From contig CAYTRU010000025.1 in the NCBI GenBank assembly GCA_964440265.1, forward strand, positions 1 through 14,426: 14,426 nucleotides of DNA, read 5' to 3'. Source of the stretch: CAYMUN01 sp964440265 (GTDB lineage Bacteria; Patescibacteriota; Saccharimonadia; Saccharimonadales; UBA4665). This document shows positions 1 to 6,005 of the stretch, in pieces. Below the pieces are notes generated by a model. The model saw only the letters and a list, made by a program, of their open reading frames with translations, made no database searches and was not told the DNA's origin. Numbering within the stretch: position 1 is the stretch's first letter; the number at the start of each line of letters is the position of its first letter. The position numbers and the translations under genes are program-made.

Positions 1-73
1 TATTAGCTCATTTGTCTAGAGCGCCGCATTGACGTTGCTGAGGTGAGAGGTTCGAATCCTCTATCGCCGACCA
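1..73 (+). tRNA. degenerate tRNA-Val (anticodon GAC), 5' end outside window
   Basis: Most of a tRNA cloverleaf is visible. The D stem GCTC/GAGC is at 6-9/19-22. The anticodon loop TTGACGT at 29-35 gives GAC (Val). The T arm is AGAGG-TTCGAAT-CCTCT at 46-62, and CCA is encoded at 71-73. Several positions are off. The D loop reads ATTTGTCTA and lacks the usual GG pair. The anticodon stem CCGCA/TGCTG has a C-T mismatch. Acceptor position 5 is T opposite C. All three look like G-to-T changes from a normal tRNA. The first acceptor bases are outside the window. It is either a decaying tRNA copy or a functional tRNA with poor sequence quality; I lean towards a pseudo-tRNA. Confidence 0.7.
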
Positions 74-126
74 AATTGATTAAGATTGTACTTACAACTA
101 ATACCTAATTTACTAGGTCAGCAGAT

Positions 127-784
127 ATGCCAGCCCTCACCGAACGTTTAGATTTTTTAGATGGCGTAGAACATTCTCAGAGAGAACTAGCCCGTAATTC
201 TATCATGCGCAGGGATGGTTGGGGTAAGAATGATGCTGACTTTTCACAATACTGTATTTTGGCAAAAAGGGCTAAAGACATCAACCTGGAAGCCGTTATA
301 CGAACACGCCTCGCTCGATATACTACAAACATCGCCCTAGATCTCGCTGGAGGCACGAATGGCGTAGCTTTGCAGTGGCTATATAAGTGAAGGGGTCATT
401 GACAAGGGTTTAGTAACTAATTACCTGGACAAGCGCAGCAAAACGACTCGGCAGAATTTAGGTCTAGATCACAGAGCGGGAGATATACTTGGTAGGGATA
501 CGTGGGGACGAGTTATAGACTGGACAGAAGAAAATGCGCCAGAGGGCCTATCACTTGTGTTACACAGACCCATTGCAGCCTTGCAAGAATTACCGGCTAG
601 ATTCTACCAGGGAGCTGCCCATTTATTACTAGACATGATAAGACCCGGTGGTCTTATGTTTACACAAATCCCTTACGGTATAACTGACGAGGCAAGGATG
701 GAAATTTGCAAAGATATCACAGCAAGACCAGACGTTGAGTCAGTAACGGCAAGTGGGATGGATTTATATTTGGCGCAGCAGTGA
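127..784 (+). pseudogene. class I SAM-dependent methyltransferase-like gene, frameshifted
   Basis: Two reading frames together make one protein. Frame 1 runs from ATG 127 and ends at the TGA at 388-390. It carries a Rossmann motif I, ALDLAGGTNGVALQ, near residues 70-83. Frame 2 is open from about 368 and continues SEGVIDKGLVTNYLDK and so on to the TGA at 782-784. Its late segment HLLLDMIRPGGLMFTQIPYG resembles the post-motif region of SAM methyltransferases. Removing one base around 371-388 (for example T376) would restore about 218 aa. The likely role is methyl transfer from S-adenosylmethionine; the substrate cannot be read. The start has only a weak upstream AGG. A real disrupting mutation and an assembly error look alike here. 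Confidence 0.65.
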
Positions 785-807
785 TTATCAAGAGATGAGC
801 GGCTCTA

Positions 808-825
808 TAAAGCGCTAGCGCTTTA
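808..825. repeat. perfect 18-bp palindrome upstream of ncRNA promoter
   Basis: TAAAGCGCTAGCGCTTTA is its own reverse complement. It ends 10 bases before the -35 box at 836. No T tract follows, so it is a poor intrinsic terminator. The half-site AGCGCTTTAG recurs at 904-913 inside the transcribed RNA. A protein-binding operator is the more natural reading, though a terminator-like hairpin for the upstream gene is possible. Confidence 0.6.
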
Positions 826-835
826 GGTGAAAGTA

Positions 836-864
836 TTGACTAATATAGTTTTATTTGCTACTAT
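836..864 (+). promoter_or_regulatory. sigma70-type promoter of the ncRNA candidate
   Basis: The -35 TTGACT is at 836-841 and the -10 TACTAT at 859-864, with exactly 17 bases between. Transcription should start near 870-872. No annotated gene starts within reach. The transcript begins the structured RNA that ends at the terminator at 1060-1089. Confidence 0.75.
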
Positions 865-891
865 AGGCGGGTTAAACAGGGAGTTCTGGGT

Positions 892-1002
892 ATTCGTAAA
901 GATAGCGCTTTAGACGCCTTTCAATTGTTCTACGAAGAACTTGCTTCTTCACAGCCTCTTAGCAATCGTATCCGTCGGCTTCGCCCCGTTACTACTAAGT
1001 AA
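892..1002 (+). other. open frame of 36 codons without ATG/GTG/TTG start
   Basis: The frame is open from 844 to the TAA at 1000-1002 and reads IRKDSALDAFQLFYEELASS, then a basic C-terminal tail ending PVTTK. An AGGGAG Shine-Dalgarno-like block at 878-883 lies 8 bases before an ATT codon at 892. ATT is a rare but real start codon (known for infC). The same frame also begins at the predicted transcription start (GTT 871). The peptide is unrecognised and helix-like. It competes with the non-coding interpretation of the same bases. Confidence 0.25.
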
Positions 1003-1059
1003 ATTTACTAGTAAGTAACCCCCTACACGATTGGTAAGCGCTGCGGGTTAGCCCTATCG

Positions 1060-1089
1060 AGCCTCCGTTTTCGCGGGGGCTTTCTTTTT
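1060..1089 (+). terminator. intrinsic terminator of the ncRNA candidate
   Basis: The eight-pair stem AGCCTCCG/CGGGGGCT (one T-G pair) has loop TTTTCG and is followed by TTTCTTTTT. It is the clearest intrinsic terminator in the window. Confidence 0.85.
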
Positions 1090-1124
1090 ACCCCTACTTA
1101 TACACAGGTCTAATTTATTGCTGT

Positions 1125-1152
1125 ATGTCAACATGTTGACATGGTTTATACT
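1125..1152 (+). promoter_or_regulatory. nrdR promoter with 18-bp palindromic operator
   Basis: ATGTCAACATGTTGACAT at 1125-1142 is a perfect palindrome. A -10 TATACT follows at 1147-1152 and the predicted start is near 1159. The palindrome covers the -35 and spacer, the usual place for a repressor site. The half-site GTCAAC/GTTGAC does not resemble the NrdR box (roughly ACACTATATCTTGTGT), so simple NrdR autoregulation is not supported. No good -35 box is present at 17 bases. Confidence 0.6.
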
Positions 1153-1173
1153 TAGTCAGTAGAAGGATGGGTA

Positions 1174-1593
1174 ATGAACATACGCTGTGTGCAGTGTGAT
1201 AACAAAACCAAAGTGGTCAATTCTCGACCGCAAAAGCGCAATAATCAAGTGTGGCGGCGACGGCAATGCCTGAAATGCGGGGCAATATTTACGACTGAGG
1301 AAACTGTACAATACAGTACTGCTTGGACGGTTAAAACAAAGACAGGCGGCTATCAACCATTTACACCAGATAAGCTACTACTTAGTCTGTACCGTAGCTG
1401 CGAGCACCGGACTAATACCCGTCTGACAGACGCCACCGGTCTCCGGGATACCGTCATCGAAAAGCTACGCTCTAGAGTCGCCAAAGGGCTTGTAGACAGC
1501 CAGACTATCATCCAAGTAGCCCAAGTCGTCTTAAATCGCTTTGATATGGCTGCCAGCGTGCATTATGAAGCTTTGCACCGACGCAGCAGCTAA
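1174..1593 (+). CDS. nrdR: transcriptional repressor NrdR
   Basis: The 139-aa product has the NrdR layout. An N-terminal zinc ribbon has CVQC at residues 5-8 and CLKC at 32-35, with the conserved VVNSRP and RRRQCLKCGAIFTTEE blocks. An ATP-cone follows at about 53-138, opening with KTKTGGYQPFTPDKLLLSLY. In characterised bacteria NrdR binds (d)ATP through the cone and represses ribonucleotide reductase genes. The start ATG has AGAAGGATGG a few bases upstream. The protein is slightly shorter than the usual 150 or so residues because the tail after HYEALH is brief. No nrd gene is in the window. It faces the glycosyltransferase tail to tail, with 28 bases between and no clear terminator. Confidence 0.92.
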   Translation: MNIRCVQCDNKTKVVNSRPQKRNNQVWRRRQCLKCGAIFTTEETVQYSTAWTVKTKTGGYQPFTPDKLLLSLYRSCEHRTNTRLTDATGLRDTVIEKLRSRVAKGLVDSQTIIQVAQVVLNRFDMAASVHYEALHRRSS

Positions 1594-1621
1594 CGAAAAA
1601 GCGGAACGAGCGCACAGCAAG

Positions 1622-3304
1622 CTATTTTCTAAAACGCCAGCGATACCAAGCGGCAGGCGTGTGTTTGCTAGGATCGGCCTTGGTGCTATGAGTGCGGCCA
1701 GTGGCATCCACAGTAGCCTTTTCGGTAACATCAAATTTACTGAGGTAGCGCCGAAATATTAGCCGAGTTTGAGAATTAAAAGCAGCCAGTGCGCCAAAGC
1801 CTACACTGGTAACTGGCAAGAAAACCCATTGGGTGAGCATGAAGATTGAACGATGCCGTCTATAGCGGGCTGGCCGTGGGGGCAGTGTCACTAGGCATAC
1901 GTAAACCGTAGTCAATAACCCGAGAATGCCGAAGGTCTGCATCCGACTTACTGTACCCGGCAGCAGCAGGGCTGCGAAGCTTTTAGGATTCAAAAGTGAG
2001 GGGATGAAAGCAGCCGTGTAGATAAGTAAAGTACCGGTAGCCCAGGTGACATGACCTTCTAGTGTACGTAGTAACTTACTTAGGACATCGAGTTTAGAGA
2101 TGTTGTTTTTGTGCCAAAAGCCTTTATCGGCAATGTACGCAACGTCGGCGACTCCATAGGTCCACCGCCGTAGCTGATAAAATTGCGCTTTGAGGGTTCG
2201 GATATAGCCTTCCGCCAATACAGCATCTTGGTAAATGGGAATGCTTAAGGGGTAAACTCGATAATCTCCGTCAAAATGAAAATAAGATCGCCAGAATTGG
2301 TGACCGTCTTCGGTAATCGTGCGAACACTCCAAAAATCCATGTCAATCAGCGATTGCATGGGTTGGGCATGAGCAGAAAAATTACGCGACAAATGTGGCC
2401 GCTGTGTACCGACGATGTAGAATAGATTATTGCCAGTAGCAATCACCCTCATGAGCGTGGGAGCATCCCAAATATTATTGGTAAACATGGCCAGTGGTTG
2501 ATAGGAAGCTTTTAAGGGATCTGGCACGACACAATACAGATAACTGAGAGCCGCAAAATAGCGAGTGTCGGGCCGATTATCGGCATCCAAAGTGGTAACG
2601 AGCACGTTTTTGGGATCAATCGCCTCTGCTTCGAGATACTTTTGTAACTCCCGGCCGGCGTACGTGATGTTGCCACCTTTACCGATGATCTCACCAGGCA
2701 GGTCATGCGGGTGCTTAACTGCCATGGCATACTTAAAATGACCCCCGTAAAGCTGGAGAAGCTGTTCGACTCGTTCTTCGGCCGCTTGCCCAGCTCGAGC
2801 TTCGTAAGCGATAATTAAAATCAGGCGATGGCTATCATAGTCAGCATCCAGAACTGCCTGGATGGTCGGCTCCAAAACTTCTCGGCTTTCGTTGACAGTG
2901 GCAATAATCACCGCATGCAACAATTGACTTGGTTTGAAAGCATGTCGGCGATTATGTAGACGCTGTAAATTAGCCAGATGCCACTTGGGCCGGTTAATAA
3001 TCTGCTCTGTCGGTGCACCGGCTTCGATGTCGGCGCCCATGCTATTCCAGTCGAGTTGCATATGTTTTTTCATGGTTCGATAGCCGGCAATAGCCCGAAT
3101 AGAATACGCCAAGGAACGCACAAAAAACACCAGCAAATAGGCTAGGATGAAATAGACTGCGGCCGTGACGTCTTTAGTCACATTAATAAAGCTGAGAATA
3201 AGCGGTAGAAAGAGTACCGTCCAGCTTAACGCACCAGGTAAAATCTCGAAAAACCGATAGTGACCGTGCCTGTCCTTCTCAAAAGGAATCTCCAGGTCTG
3301 TCAT
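1622..3304 (-). CDS. membrane glycosyltransferase, family 2
   Basis: 560 aa. Two N-terminal membrane segments (about 24-43 and 46-68) precede a GT-A catalytic domain and further C-terminal membrane segments (about 415-505). Catalytic signatures are in order: ATVNES 135-140, LDADN 239-243 (DxD, metal and nucleotide-sugar binding), TED 331-333 (general base) and QLRRW 377-381. This D,D,D,QxxRW set is typical of processive, cellulose/chitin/hyaluronan-synthase-like GT2 enzymes. It likely elongates or exports an envelope polysaccharide; donor and acceptor are not readable. The C-terminal tail of about 30 residues is basic and ends WYRWRFRK. The ATG directly abuts the stop of the upstream membrane gene, indicating translational coupling. 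Confidence 0.88.
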   Translation of the reverse strand: MTDLEIPFEKDRHGHYRFFEILPGALSWTVLFLPLILSFINVTKDVTAAVYFILAYLLVFFVRSLAYSIRAIAGYRTMKKHMQLDWNSMGADIEAGAPTEQIINRPKWHLANLQRLHNRRHAFKPSQLLHAVIIATVNESREVLEPTIQAVLDADYDSHRLILIIAYEARAGQAAEERVEQLLQLYGGHFKYAMAVKHPHDLPGEIIGKGGNITYAGRELQKYLEAEAIDPKNVLVTTLDADNRPDTRYFAALSYLYCVVPDPLKASYQPLAMFTNNIWDAPTLMRVIATGNNLFYIVGTQRPHLSRNFSAHAQPMQSLIDMDFWSVRTITEDGHQFWRSYFHFDGDYRVYPLSIPIYQDAVLAEGYIRTLKAQFYQLRRWTYGVADVAYIADKGFWHKNNISKLDVLSKLLRTLEGHVTWATGTLLIYTAAFIPSLLNPKSFAALLLPGTVSRMQTFGILGLLTTVYVCLVTLPPRPARYRRHRSIFMLTQWVFLPVTSVGFGALAAFNSQTRLIFRRYLSKFDVTEKATVDATGRTHSTKADPSKHTPAAWYRWRFRK

Positions 3305-3661
3305 CTAGCGCAAAACCAACAAGGCGTTACTGATAATGATGGTCAGCGTCAACAGCAAAACTCCTAAGCTGAGAATGGCAATCGCTAGCTGCCGATGGAT
3401 GTGGTACGCCCGCAAGCTCAAGACCGTGTGTACGGCCAGTACTAAGCCAGCAAAGGCGATGAAACTCAGCAAGTCCATAACACCACCGTTTGTAAAGTGA
3501 TTGATGCCAGGTGTTGAACGATACTCGAAGATATAGCCGTTGCCGTGGCTGGTACTGAGTCGTATCAGTATAAAAATACTGCCTGCAATCGCCAAAAAAG
3601 CATTTATACTGAGCAATAACAGCACAATATGATCATGAAAATACTTCTTGGACGTGGCCAT
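3305..3661 (-). CDS. small three-TM membrane protein next to GT2
   Basis: From the ATG at 3661 the product is 118 aa starting MATSKKYFHDHIVLLLL. A TTG start at 3691 would add ten residues, but it lies upstream of the likely -10. Hydrophobic segments are about 11-32, 59-82 and 92-116; the protein ends NALLVLR. The segment between TM1 and TM2 (GNGYIFEYRSTPGINHF) is hydrophilic and probably outside the cell. Its TAG stop at 3305-3307 touches the ATG of the glycosyltransferase, so the two are co-translated and the protein may be an accessory subunit of that enzyme (inference). I recall similar proteins from Saccharibacteria but know no function. Confidence 0.7.
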   Translation of the reverse strand: MATSKKYFHDHIVLLLLSINAFLAIAGSIFILIRLSTSHGNGYIFEYRSTPGINHFTNGGVMDLLSFIAFAGLVLAVHTVLSLRAYHIHRQLAIAILSLGVLLLTLTIIISNALLVLR

Positions 3662-3673
3662 ATTATTGTACCT

Positions 3674-3682
3674 ATTGTACCA
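3674..3682 (-). promoter_or_regulatory. extended -10 for the membrane protein/GT2 pair
   Basis: On the minus strand TGG-TACAAT (3682 to 3674) lies 12 bases before the ATG at 3661, giving a leader of about 6 nt without Shine-Dalgarno. A TTGAAG lies upstream at sub-optimal spacing. The stretch 3683-3900 between this and the tRNA promoter is AT-rich and shows no ORF or convincing structure. Confidence 0.4.
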
Positions 3683-3901
3683 CTTCTTCAAGCTCGACTT
3701 TTGGCATAGTTTTTATCATAGCCGAGAGACCAGTGACAAGGGTTTTGAAGAGTATAAAAAGTCATACATAAAATCTATGTATTTGATGTAGTTTATCTAT
3801 GCAAAATTACAGTGTCCCAAAACCCCCTGGTACTAGTCATCAGAAGCTACACTCCAAAACCAGGCAGACCAACTATCACGCCGGTACTACTGCCTAATTG
3901 C

Positions 3902-3910
3902 TGGTATAAT
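3902..3910 (+). promoter_or_regulatory. extended -10 promoter of tRNA-Thr
   Basis: TGG-TATAAT, a perfect extended -10, lies 24 bases before the tRNA 5' end. No recognisable -35 lies 17 bases upstream, as expected where the extended -10 suffices. Confidence 0.6.
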
Positions 3911-3934
3911 ACTTCGGTAGTTGGTGAAAATTAT

Positions 3935-4011
3935 GCCACCTTAGCTCAGTTGGCTAGAGCGCCGCTTTCGTAAAGCGGAGGTCGCCGGTTCGATTCCGGC
4001 AGGTGGCTCCA
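3935..4011 (+). tRNA. tRNA-Thr (anticodon CGT)
   Basis: A full cloverleaf: acceptor GCCACCT/AGGTGGC, D arm GCTC/GAGC with the GG pair, anticodon stem CCGCT/AGCGG with loop TTCGTAA (CGT, reads ACG), T loop TTCGATT, discriminator T and encoded CCA. No mismatches are seen. Confidence 0.95.
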
Positions 4012-4034
4012 ACATACTGGACGCTTCGCTCGTG

Positions 4035-4062
4035 TCTACAAAACATGCCGCTGGCATGTTTT
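4035..4062. repeat. 11-bp hairpin between tRNA genes
   Basis: CAAAACATGCC and GGCATGTTTTG form a perfect 11-bp stem around a GCT loop. It lies between tRNA-Thr and the partial tRNA copy. It could be a processing or termination structure, though the T run lies within the stem rather than after it. Confidence 0.6.
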
Positions 4063-4063
4063 G

Positions 4064-4096
4064 GGTTCGACTCCGGCAGGTGGCTCGGTGGCTCCA
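4064..4096 (+). repeat. partial duplicate of tRNA-Thr 3' end
   Basis: Bases 4064-4086 repeat 3987-4009 (T arm and acceptor 3' strand of tRNA-Thr) with one difference, GACTCC for GATTCC. GGTGGCTC is then doubled at 4080-4087 and 4088-4095, ending in CCA at 4094-4096. No D or anticodon arm belongs to it, so it is a tRNA fragment. Such fragments can mark past integration at a tRNA 3' end, but no integrase is visible. Confidence 0.75.
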
Positions 4097-4115
4097 GCTC
4101 ATGAGCCGATACTCC

Positions 4116-4189
4116 GCGGGTGTCGTTCAATGGTAGGACGTGACCTTCCCAAGGTCGAGATAGGAGTTCGATTCTCCTTACCCGCACCA
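4116..4189 (+). tRNA. tRNA-Gly (anticodon CCC)
   Basis: Acceptor GCGGGTG/TACCCGC (last pair G-T), a D arm with GG, anticodon stem TGACC/GGTCG around TTCCCAA (CCC, reads GGG), T arm AGGAG-TTCGATT-CTCCT, discriminator A and encoded CCA. 104 bases separate it from tRNA-Thr, so the two may be co-transcribed. Confidence 0.92.
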
Positions 4190-4240
4190 GGCAAAGAGTG
4201 GCCATAGCTCTTAGCCAGCACTGCTCTAAAGTAGATTGCT

Positions 4241-4249
4241 TGCTATAAT
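4241..4249 (+). promoter_or_regulatory. extended -10 giving a leaderless mRNA
   Basis: TGC-TATAAT ends six bases before the ATG at 4256. Transcription would start at or next to the A of the start codon, with no room for a Shine-Dalgarno sequence. Confidence 0.7.
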
Positions 4250-4255
4250 TTTGCT

Positions 4256-4915
4256 ATGACCGATAATACACAGCTACAGCAACTAAAAGAACAACGCTTA
4301 AAAGAAATCTTAAACCCTGACCTATCTGCACTGATAGTTGTGGATATGCAAAATGATTTTGTCGCACCGAATGGTAAGTCAGCTGTCTTGAACGAGGATA
4401 TATCTACTATGCAGGCAATTATTCCGAGGATTGTAGCAGTTACCAATTTGTTTTATGCCAAAAAGCGACCAGTCATTCGCACGATTACTTATGAAGACCC
4501 TGAGCTACGTAACATCGCTAGCCTTGATCGTTATTTATGGTTTGAAAAGAATGATCGCGAAAACCAGGTAGTTTGCCTGAAAGGTAGTTGGGGTGCAGAG
4601 CTATTTATGCCAGCACAAGATGGCGACATAATTGTTGAAAAAGAACGAATATCAGCCTATGTAGATGGCAAGCTACGAGAAGTATTATTACTGCAAGATG
4701 TTAAGACTGTCGTTATTGTCGGCGTAAAGACTCAACGGTGTGTGGCACGACTCGTTCAAGACCTCTACGATAATGAGCCAGACTTACATGTTGTTGTTTT
4801 AGAAGATTGCGTAGCCTCTGATAATAATGCACTCCACGAATCAATGATTACGGAAATGAAAATGTTCTATCCGCCTGTAATTACTTCTGACGAGCTTATA
4901 GCTGCCTGGTCTTAG
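4256..4915 (+). CDS. isochorismatase-like cysteine hydrolase
   Basis: 219 aa with the family catalytic triad in place: D30 in VVDMQNDF, K129 in VEKERISAY, and C162 in VGVKTQRCV, which also carries the non-proline cis-peptide region. SDNNALHESMITEM near 188-201 matches the usual downstream helix. Members hydrolyse amide or vinyl-ether bonds (nicotinamidase, isochorismatase, N-carbamoylsarcosine amidase and others). No substrate-specific signature is clear and the neighbours give no pathway. There is no signal peptide, so it is cytoplasmic. The ATG is chosen because the -10 box ends six bases before it, predicting a leaderless message. It ends TAA 62 bases before the next start. Confidence 0.88.
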   Translation: MTDNTQLQQLKEQRLKEILNPDLSALIVVDMQNDFVAPNGKSAVLNEDISTMQAIIPRIVAVTNLFYAKKRPVIRTITYEDPELRNIASLDRYLWFEKNDRENQVVCLKGSWGAELFMPAQDGDIIVEKERISAYVDGKLREVLLLQDVKTVVIVGVKTQRCVARLVQDLYDNEPDLHVVVLEDCVASDNNALHESMITEMKMFYPPVITSDELIAAWS

Positions 4916-4942
4916 CTGTTATAATTCTGCTGGTACAGCTTA

Positions 4943-4951
4943 TGGTAAAAT
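4943..4951 (+). promoter_or_regulatory. extended -10 of the exported-protein pair
   Basis: TGG-TAAAAT predicts a start near 4958. GAGGAG at 4961-4966 would then lie at the 5' end of a 20-nt leader before ATG 4978. A second TATAAT at 4920-4925 is also possible. Confidence 0.5.
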
Positions 4952-4977
4952 ACAATTTAAGAGGAGTACGAAACGGT

Positions 4978-5601
4978 ATGAACAAATTCGTAAAATTGAA
5001 AGTGGGCGCTACCCTACTAGCTTTCATTTTACTAGGCTCAATTGGCATGACCAGCGCTGTTGCTCCCCCAGCTACGCCGCCTGCCGACAGCACCCTGGCA
5101 GGACGGATCAACCAACGAAAGACTGAACAAGGCACCGTACTCAGTGATAATGATCAAAAACGGATAGCGGGTACCTGTAGCAGCGCTCAGAGCAAGCTTC
5201 GCCAGCTTCAAAACGACGCAATTGCCCGTTTCGAAAACCACACCACTACCTACGATACAATCGATGCCCGGCTGTGGGTGGCTATCGGCCGCCTAAAACT
5301 AGCCGGTCAGGATACCTTCACCTTAGAAAAGCAGCGTCAAACGCTGAGTGATAAGACAGCTGCTTTCGCTGCTACCGCCACGAACTACAAGCAAGTCTTG
5401 GATGATTCATTGGTCATTACCTGTCAAGCTGATCCGACAGGCTTTAAGGCCCTGCTAGACACCACCAGAGTATACAATGATCAACTCCTGACACAAGCTA
5501 CTGATATTCACGATTACGTTGTCAACACTATCAAACCAACACTAGTCGACTATGTGGCGAAGCTGCAAGCTCACCCGGCTCAAGACACAGGAGGCCAATA
5601 A
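4978..5601 (+). CDS. exported helical protein with two cysteines
   Basis: 207 aa from the ATG at 4978, chosen over the in-frame ATG at 4942 because AAGAGGAG lies 11 bases before it and it begins a proper signal peptide. Basic MNKFVKLK is followed by hydrophobic residues 9-26 and a probable cleavage after TSAVA (29). A Pro-rich linker (30-36) leads to an almost wholly helical, coiled-coil-prone domain. C67 and C149 are the only cysteines and could form a disulfide outside the cell. The last part (DIHDYVVNTIKPTLVDYVAKLQ) is amphipathic. I recall similar secreted proteins in Saccharibacteria; function is unknown. The downstream ATG starts 2 bases after its stop, with AGGAGG inside this gene's end, so the pair is an operon. 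Confidence 0.75.
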   Translation: MNKFVKLKVGATLLAFILLGSIGMTSAVAPPATPPADSTLAGRINQRKTEQGTVLSDNDQKRIAGTCSSAQSKLRQLQNDAIARFENHTTTYDTIDARLWVAIGRLKLAGQDTFTLEKQRQTLSDKTAAFAATATNYKQVLDDSLVITCQADPTGFKALLDTTRVYNDQLLTQATDIHDYVVNTIKPTLVDYVAKLQAHPAQDTGGQ

Positions 5602-5603
5602 CC

Positions 5604-5996
5604 ATGAATCCCAGCTTACCACCACCAGATCAGTATCCCACGCAGCCTACATTCAATCTACCAGAACAACCATCGCCTACAGTCATGTCTACTCCTCACT
5701 CGACAGGGCCTCATTCTCCAGCCTCAAAAAGCAAATTTCTACTTATACTCGCAGCCGGGGCAGCACTTGAGTTTCTGATAATTATCGGACTGATTATCGC
5801 CGTAAGTAGCAACTCTAAAGCTCCAGTCCAGAAAAGTAAGAGCAGCACTAGTACCACTCAGTCACAAGCTTCTGATGTAGCTACCTCAACCAGCACACAA
5901 GTGATTAATGATTCGATCAGTCAAGATATAAGTACTTTGAATGACGAGCAAGACTTTCCAGCTAGTAAGCTGAGTGATCAGGCACTAGGTCTTTAA
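5604..5996 (+). CDS. Pro-rich single-TM surface protein
   Basis: 130 aa. The N-terminus (1-40) is rich in Pro, Ser and Thr, starting MNPSLPPPDQYP. A single membrane segment lies at about 45-67. The C-terminal 60 residues are Ser/Thr-rich and then acidic (SQDISTLNDEQDF), ending SDQALGL. Without a signal peptide, the natural orientation is Pro-rich end inside and Ser/Thr-rich end outside. It starts 2 bases after the exported helical protein behind AGGAGG, so the two may work together at the cell surface. The layout, including the MNP start, matches the gene at 8091-8912. Function is unknown. It converges on the gene at 6006, 9 bases away, without a visible terminator. Confidence 0.7.
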   Translation: MNPSLPPPDQYPTQPTFNLPEQPSPTVMSTPHSTGPHSPASKSKFLLILAAGAALEFLIIIGLIIAVSSNSKAPVQKSKSSTSTTQSQASDVATSTSTQVINDSISQDISTLNDEQDFPASKLSDQALGL

Positions 5997-6005
5997 GATC
6001 TAGCT

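Larger units (their letters stand above)
870..1089 (+). ncRNA. structured small RNA of unknown family, about 220 nt
   Basis: This stretch lies between a consensus promoter and a strong intrinsic terminator and contains no ORF with a normal start. Three long-range helices nest: GGGTTAA 869-875 with TTAGCCC 1048-1054 (one G-U pair), AGCGCTT 904-910 with AAGCGCT 1036-1042, and CAATCGT 963-969 with ACGATTG 1027-1033. Inside are a GGC-TTC-GCC hairpin near 977-985 and a 32-nt imperfect inverted repeat at 988-1019. At 927-950 two hairpins share bases and exclude each other. Hallmarks of RNase P RNA, tmRNA (tag plus tRNA-like end) and SRP RNA are absent. Its length is close to 6S RNA, but the helices are too lopsided. 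An overlapping ORF at 892-1002 leaves open that it is a small mRNA. Confidence 0.55.

Noticed and set aside
870..1089. 6S RNA, RNase P RNA, SRP RNA or tmRNA identity for the structured RNA
   Set aside because: The length is near 6S, but the long-range helices are asymmetric with no central bubble. No conserved RNase P core, SRP tetraloop domain, tRNA-like end or tag ORF ending in LAA is seen.
1541..1762. Plus-strand ORF overlapping the ends of nrdR and GT2
   Set aside because: It overlaps both real genes out of frame or antisense and has no motif. The nrdR end is normal enough not to need a frameshift.
3954..4205. Minus-strand ORF of 83 codons
   Set aside because: It runs antisense through tRNA-Thr, the tRNA fragment and tRNA-Gly. 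Translated tRNA sequence explains it.
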